From an uncultured Lentisphaerota bacterium (GTDB taxonomy: Bacteria > Verrucomicrobiota > Kiritimatiellia > CAIQIC01): a stretch of 64,000 bases of DNA. The stretch lies in the NCBI GenBank assembly GCA_903896925.1, contig CAITZM010000072.1, positions 1-64,000 of the forward strand, given 5' to 3'. Below the pieces are notes generated by a model. It made no database searches. It was not told where the DNA came from and saw nothing but the letters and a program-made list of their open reading frames with translations. This document shows, piece by piece, positions 60,901 through 64,000 of the stretch. Position numbers and translations under genes: made by a program. The stretch's first letter is position 1. Each line of letters opens with the position of its first letter.

Positions 60901-61853
60901 TTCCGCGCATCGTGGCCGCGCAACCCATCGCGGCCGACGCGAGCATCGCGGTCGTCTATCGCGCTGGCGCGCCGGCGCTCTACATCAACGGCAAGCTTGC
61001 TGGCGCGGCGGCGGCCTCGAAGTTCACCGTGCATCCCGGCGCGCCCGGAAAATTCACTGGTGAGCTTGCGGGCGTCGAACTGCTCGCCAGCGCGCTGGAT
61101 GTCGACCAGGTCGCCGCCCACGCCGCGAGCCCGACGGTCGCGGCAAACCCGACGCGCCGCGAACTATGGATTGAGAACGGCCGTTTGATCGAGGAACGCG
61201 AACTGCCCGGCTCGCAAGCGCTCGACAAAAACTGGGACGTGATCTTTCCTCCGGCACGCGGCGCACCAGCTTCCATCCACTTGGAGCGCTTGATGGATTT
61301 GTCCAAGCACAGCGATGATGGCGTCCGGCATTTTTCCGGGACGATGACGTACCGGAAGGTCTTCGACCTTCCGGCAGCGATCAGAAATCAGCGGTCAGCG
61401 ATCAGCAAGAAGACTGGTTCGTCGTCTGACCTCCGACCTCTGACCTCTGATCACTCGCCCCGCTTCTTCCTCGACTTGGGTGCGGTTGGGAATCTCGCGG
61501 AAGTCATCCTCAACGGCCGCAACCTTGGTGTGCTATGGAAGCAGCCCTTCCGCGTGGATATCACCGACGCATTGCAGGACGGCGGCAACGAGCTGGGAAT
61601 CCGCGTGACCGATCTCTGGGCGAACCGTCTGATCGGCGACGCGAAGAAGATGGCTGCGCTCGGCGTGAGCTATAACGCCGTCAATGGTGCGATCAAGAAA
61701 TGGCCGACGTGGGTGACGCAAGATGCCCCGCCAGCCAACGCCCCGGTCACTTTCGTCGGCTGGCGGCAATGGAAAGGCGATGAGCCGCTGTTGCCCTCCG
61801 GCCTTATCGGCCCGGTGAAGATACGCGCGGTGGCCATCATGCCGGTGAAATGA
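57960..61853 (+). CDS. Multi-domain GH106-type alpha-L-rhamnosidase
   Basis: A 1297-residue exported enzyme, the longest GH106 here. Signal peptide MKRSVVILLTALTLAAQARA. The GH106 opening RPRTYWFHMSGNISKPGITA and FGSALCDGWGNAGGPA are followed by an F5/8-type-C-like insertion (about residues 175-300: VHFDFDAPVKMHELTLADMA, EASDDGKTWREVKKF, ARYARVQFPGTS). The catalytic part resumes with HTWIDSWEVGPQNW, MEFRAESFGRQQ and DMPCGEFWVGGGP. A LamG-like insertion lies at about 905-1055 (SFTLLLRVRP, GRNGVAVWEHG, ALYINGKLAG). The C-terminal sandwich has FFLDLGAVGNLAEVILNGRN and LLPSGLIGPVKI, with a repeat just before it (61375-61457). It begins 4 bases after the previous gene. Confidence 0.88.
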   Translation: MKRSVVILLTALTLAAQARAAELEKNFAAPQDSARPRTYWFHMSGNISKPGITADLEAMKEIGLGGTLFMNVSVGMPTDLVEKKEFMTPAWQDCFLHMLNESARLGLDFGSALCDGWGNAGGPAIPPQLAMQQLTWSETRVQGGAAVAVGKLPQPATQLDYYREIAVLAFPTPPGDRASSPLAVKKNITLKRPEAGFAEVHFDFDAPVKMHELTLADMAGQNPFGNPIATLEASDDGKTWREVKKFPTSWRGHPRTDLTIAFDPLTARYARVQFPGTSFGRGTGIKIAEASLSSRERIHYWQAKSAIISHNEHGGGAERFLDAGAADAPGIPLASVIKLTGKDTWLAPAGEWTVLRIGHTPTGAHNAPATKAGVGLECDKLNPRGIEAQQAAFVDKMLAAATPEGKRAFKHTWIDSWEVGPQNWTAHFATEFQTRHGYDLVPWLPVLAGGHILGSRDESERVLWDFRRTIADLFTENYWRHSMELAHQRGMEFRAESFGRQQFMYDPLNYARACDMPCGEFWVGGGPRVDCKVAASAAHLSGRQIAGAEAFTEGRGRWSDDPWALKTLGDRAFCLGVNQYYFHRYCHQPWTNLVPGMTFGPYGINFERTSTWWKPGKAWVSYLTRCQSLLQQGRFVADALVMLDEGAPSYGGWREQLALPLPDGYDYDFANLDALRESRVERGVIIHKNGMRYRVLVLPATGRGTPALLREVLRLAEAGASIAAPRPLTRAQGLTADEEMAALWKKIAATGNVILTGNFSDVEKKLGLAPDFACGGEASAQIRPDLDAAEQSWQAVAPPASSLLWIHRTDDAGADWYFVSNQGDQGGDRLCTFRVAGRQPELWDAATGQMREVAQFEERAGHTTVLIPFDPRGSWFIVFRKPASPLAVKPAQPAAPASGVSLPAQSPGVTNSFTLLLRVRPAADIELLKAADQGIAPTRKQNQAVLAQQGELMFGIGHANMGVSVGRNGVAVWEHGARYLVPRIVAAQPIAADASIAVVYRAGAPALYINGKLAGAAAASKFTVHPGAPGKFTGELAGVELLASALDVDQVAAHAASPTVAANPTRRELWIENGRLIEERELPGSQALDKNWDVIFPPARGAPASIHLERLMDLSKHSDDGVRHFSGTMTYRKVFDLPAAIRNQRSAISKKTGSSSDLRPLTSDHSPRFFLDLGAVGNLAEVILNGRNLGVLWKQPFRVDITDALQDGGNELGIRVTDLWANRLIGDAKKMAALGVSYNAVNGAIKKWPTWVTQDAPPANAPVTFVGWRQWKGDEPLLPSGLIGPVKIRAVAIMPVK
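61375..61457 (+). repeat. In-frame ATCAG/CTGACC inverted repeat inside GH106
   Basis: A left cluster of GATCAGAAATCAGCGGTCAG and GCGATCAG faces a right cluster of CTGACCTCCGACCTCTGACC and TCTGATC, which is its imperfect reverse complement. The insert codes IRNQRSAISKK, then DLRPLTSDH. It enters the loop before LDLG in the C-terminal domain. Confidence 0.85.
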
Positions 61854-61857
61854 ATGC

Positions 61858-61934
61858 TCCAAGGAATGGAAATTTTACGCAAGGTTGTCCAAGCCTTTGG
61901 AAAAGTGGTTGTCGGAGTTTCCAACCTCTGGAAA
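61858..61934 (+). repeat. Three-unit TTCCAA/TTGGAA palindrome array upstream of the SGNH gene
   Basis: TCCAAGGAATGGAAA (61858-61872), TCCAAGCCTTTGGAAAA (61888-61904) and TTTCCAACCTCTGGAAA (61918-61934), spaced 30 and about 32 bases. The last unit ends 9 bases before the chosen ATG and may supply its ribosome site (GGAAAG). Confidence 0.8.
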
Positions 61935-61943
61935 GATGCGTGC

Positions 61944-63089
61944 ATGAATGCTCTGTTGTTGATGGTCGGGTTCGCAGTGACGAGCGTCTTGACGGCGTCA
62001 GCCGGCGAGGTCGTTGCCACCGATACGGCGTTGCGTGCGCAGGCGTTGCGGGCGACGACGAATCCGGCCACGCTGAGTTTTCTGTTCATCGGGAACAGCT
62101 TCACCTTCCGGCACGAACTGAAGGACGTTTTCAAGGCGCTCGCCACGGAAGGCAATCCGGGGACGAACTTCGTCACCGAGCGGATCACCTACGGCGGGCG
62201 CGACATGTTCCGCCATTTTGAGTTGTTCCGCAGCCAGGATCTGCTGCGTCTCCAGACGCTTTCCGACGCCGACCTCAAGTGTTCCATCGGCGAGATGGCC
62301 GCGCTCGCCAAGTCACCCGCGCCGGCGTTTTACACCGAGTATTGGAAGAACATGGATGCGTCCGCCGTGCGACCGTGGGAGGAATATGAGGCGACCAACG
62401 CCGCGCCCCAGCGGGCCCGCGGGAAGAAACCGGCGCGGAAGCCGTCACAATGGATGGGCGACCGGCAGACGCTCGCGGCGGCGATCACGAATCACGAAAA
62501 GTGGATGGCCGGTCGGAAGGATGTTCCCGCCGCGTGGAACTATGTTGTGCTCCAAAGCTGGCAGGATGTGAGCACCAATCCCGCCACCGGCTACCTGAAA
62601 TACGCGGCCAAATTCATCGAGGCGGCCCGGCAGCAGAACACGAAACCTATCCTCTACATCACCGCGCCCTATTCGCAGAACCTGGCGCCGGTGACGGAGC
62701 CGATCGAGAAGGAGCGCGCGTTGCGGGAAGTGCGGCTCGCCGCCGCACTCGCGAAGCAGACCGGGGCGCTCGTCGTGCCCGTGCCGCTGGCGGTCTATCG
62801 TCTGCAAAAGAACGGCACCGCGCTGACCCTGCGCTACAAGAACGACGGCCATCCGAATCAGTGCGGCGCCTATCTGACCGCGTGCCTGTTCTACGCGGCG
62901 GTCTTCGGCAAAAGCCCCGAAGGGCTGGCGCTCTCCGAGGTGGTGGAAACAAAAATTGTGGACCGCAGCAAGCCCACCAGCGACCCGGACGGCCAGCCCA
63001 TCAAGCGTGTGTTCACCGAGGCCGAGCGCCAACTCATGCAGCGCACGGCCTGGGAAACCACCGAGGCGTTCCGCAAGGGGGAATTCTGA
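61944..63089 (+). CDS. Exported SGNH/GDSL-like hydrolase
   Basis: A 381-residue protein. The ATG at 61944 gives the signal peptide MNALLLMVGFAVTSVLTASA; the frame runs upstream through the palindrome array, but that part has no leader. SGNH block I is LSFLFIGNSFTFRHELKDVF (Ser in GNSF, about residue 48). The final block NDGHPNQCGAYLTACLFYAA carries the His, with Asp two before it. A Gly of block II may be in ITYGGRDM, and the block III Asn was not placed. Such secreted SGNH proteins often remove acetyl groups from polysaccharides, fitting the locus. It is downstream of the three GH106 genes with a 90-base gap filled by the repeat. Confidence 0.82.
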   Translation: MNALLLMVGFAVTSVLTASAGEVVATDTALRAQALRATTNPATLSFLFIGNSFTFRHELKDVFKALATEGNPGTNFVTERITYGGRDMFRHFELFRSQDLLRLQTLSDADLKCSIGEMAALAKSPAPAFYTEYWKNMDASAVRPWEEYEATNAAPQRARGKKPARKPSQWMGDRQTLAAAITNHEKWMAGRKDVPAAWNYVVLQSWQDVSTNPATGYLKYAAKFIEAARQQNTKPILYITAPYSQNLAPVTEPIEKERALREVRLAAALAKQTGALVVPVPLAVYRLQKNGTALTLRYKNDGHPNQCGAYLTACLFYAAVFGKSPEGLALSEVVETKIVDRSKPTSDPDGQPIKRVFTEAERQLMQRTAWETTEAFRKGEF

Positions 63090-63133
63090 TCGAAATCCGT
63101 CACGCAATGACCGGAAGGCAGCCAGCAAAACTT

Positions 63134-64000
63134 ATGAAATTATTTCTCATCCTCACGGTCCTGCTTGCCAACGTCGGCGCCACGGTCAGCGCCGTCGAAA
63201 CTCCGCCGCCAGGCCCGCTGGCGGCGGTTGACCCCGCGCTGCGCACGCGCGCGGCGCGGGAGAGCGCGGTGCCGGTGCGGCCCGGCGTGCCGGGCGCGCA
63301 GCCGTTCTGGAACGAGAGGGCGGTGCAGTTCCTCTATGCGCCGGCGTTCGACTTCAAGGAAGTGCCCGGCGCGCAGAAGTATCGCTTCGTCATCACGCCG
63401 GAGCAGGGCAAACAGCTTGCCTTCGAGGCCGAAAAACCTTTCGCGTCACTCGCGCCGGTCTGGCTCAAGCTGAACGCGGGCGAGGCCAAGCTGGAGGTGA
63501 TGGCGCTGGACGCGCAGTCCGTGCCCATCGGCCAGCCGCAGATACGCGCCTTCCATCGTGCGGCGGTGCTCGCCAGGGAATACCCCGCGCCGGCGCTGGC
63601 GTGGCGCGAGAGCGCGCGCACGGCGCTGGACGCGCTCGTGCATTCGTCCGGTCTGCGCTGCTGGTTCACCACCGGCGAGCCGGACGAGGAAACACACCTC
63701 TATCGCTATCCCTCGAAGATTGTCGGCGCGGCCGCGGCGGCGCTTGCCACCTCTGCGGCGCAGACGCCGCCGCCCGCCGACGCGGCCGCGGCGCTCAAGG
63801 CCGCGCGGTGTGCGGCGGATTATCTGCTCGCGCTGAGCGAGCCGCAGGAAGCGGCGTGGGCCTTCCATCCGCCGACCTACCACCCGACGCGTTACCGCGA
63901 GCGGCTCAAGGGGCATATGCAGCCGGGACGTTACATGACGCTGTGCGGTGCGGAAACCGGACAGTATTACCTCGACGTCTTCGCGGCGACGAAAGACGCC
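63134..64000 (+). CDS. Secreted protein of unknown family, runs off the right edge
   Basis: An open frame from ATG 63134 to the last base (289 codons, no stop). It starts with a clear signal peptide, MKLFLILTVLLANVGATVSA. Then comes a beta-rich segment (about residues 45-135: PFWNERAVQFLYAPAFDFKE, GAQKYRFVITPEQGK, KPFASLAPVWLKLN) resembling a fibronectin-like domain. From about residue 150 the sequence turns helical (AREYPAPALAWRESARTALD, AADYLLALSEPQEAAWAF), as in alpha/alpha-barrel glycoside hydrolases, lyases or epimerases. The catalytic region is probably beyond the window. It is the last visible member of the plus-strand operon, 44 bases after the SGNH gene. I do not recognise the family. 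Confidence 0.75.
   Translation, partial: MKLFLILTVLLANVGATVSAVETPPPGPLAAVDPALRTRAARESAVPVRPGVPGAQPFWNERAVQFLYAPAFDFKEVPGAQKYRFVITPEQGKQLAFEAEKPFASLAPVWLKLNAGEAKLEVMALDAQSVPIGQPQIRAFHRAAVLAREYPAPALAWRESARTALDALVHSSGLRCWFTTGEPDEETHLYRYPSKIVGAAAAALATSAAQTPPPADAAAALKAARCAADYLLALSEPQEAAWAFHPPTYHPTRYRERLKGHMQPGRYMTLCGAETGQYYLDVFAATKDA

Overview
The window is about 65% GC by eye and reads as a chromosomal segment of a free-living, polysaccharide-degrading bacterium of the PVC group. Kiritimatiellota is my first guess and Verrucomicrobiota (Opitutales) the second. The reasons are six one-domain sulfatases, several with Tat leaders of the RRDFLK type, four GH106 and two GH78 alpha-L-rhamnosidase-type enzymes, an autotransporter-strand-repeat protein with a PEP-CTERM tail, a one-protein propeller sensor kinase, and no SusC/SusD pair. 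The taxon is inference; no rRNA or other phylogenetic marker is present.

Layout. 1-543 is the end of an FG-GAP/VCBS-type protein. 559-4182 (minus) holds a small lipoprotein, a SUMF1-domain protein and a large secreted protein with a carbohydrate-binding-like N-terminus. 4183-4742 is packed with palindromic repeats. 4743-6224 (minus) is an unusual fusion of a RibD-like zinc deaminase with a COG2865-type ATPase and winged helix. 6765-12881 (minus) carries a GH106 and a GH78 enzyme, followed by a papain-like cysteine peptidase (13352-14122, minus) and a SWIM-SNF2 helicase (14443-17637, plus). 17754-19702 (plus) is a three-gene set: an NCS1-like permease, a coupled 59-residue two-helix protein and L-rhamnose mutarotase. 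Two small genes follow, then a minus-strand pair (Tat sulfatase and GH78, 26119-21144). Divergent from that pair is a propeller histidine kinase and LuxR-type response regulator (26341-30032), followed by the autotransporter-repeat/PEP-CTERM gene (30377-34072) and its terminator. From 34312 to the right edge all genes run on plus with small gaps or 4-base overlaps: sulfatase, sulfatase, WbsX/GH99-like, sulfatase, beta-helix protein, GH42/GH37-like chimera, esterase, sulfatase, sulfatase, beta-propeller protein, three GH106 enzymes, an SGNH-like hydrolase and an incomplete secreted protein.

How the parts fit. The simplest reading is a locus for a sulfated, rhamnose-rich polysaccharide such as a green-algal glycan (ulvan or rhamnan sulfate type). 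Exported sulfatases, an esterase and SGNH enzyme, and rhamnosidases strip the polymer. The permease and RhaM may bring in and epimerise L-rhamnose. The propeller kinase and regulator would sense oligosaccharides. The substrate is inferred from gene content only, and no ulvan lyase was recognised.

Beyond the genes, the window is rich in short repeats that behave consistently. A 24-base unit encoding PALSxVEG sits at the same point of both GH78 genes. Two unrelated repeats sit in the same loop of two GH106 genes. A three-part TTCCAA/TTGGAA palindrome array lies next to or just inside the starts of several exported enzymes. A 22-base motif occurs on both sides of the kinase-regulator operon.
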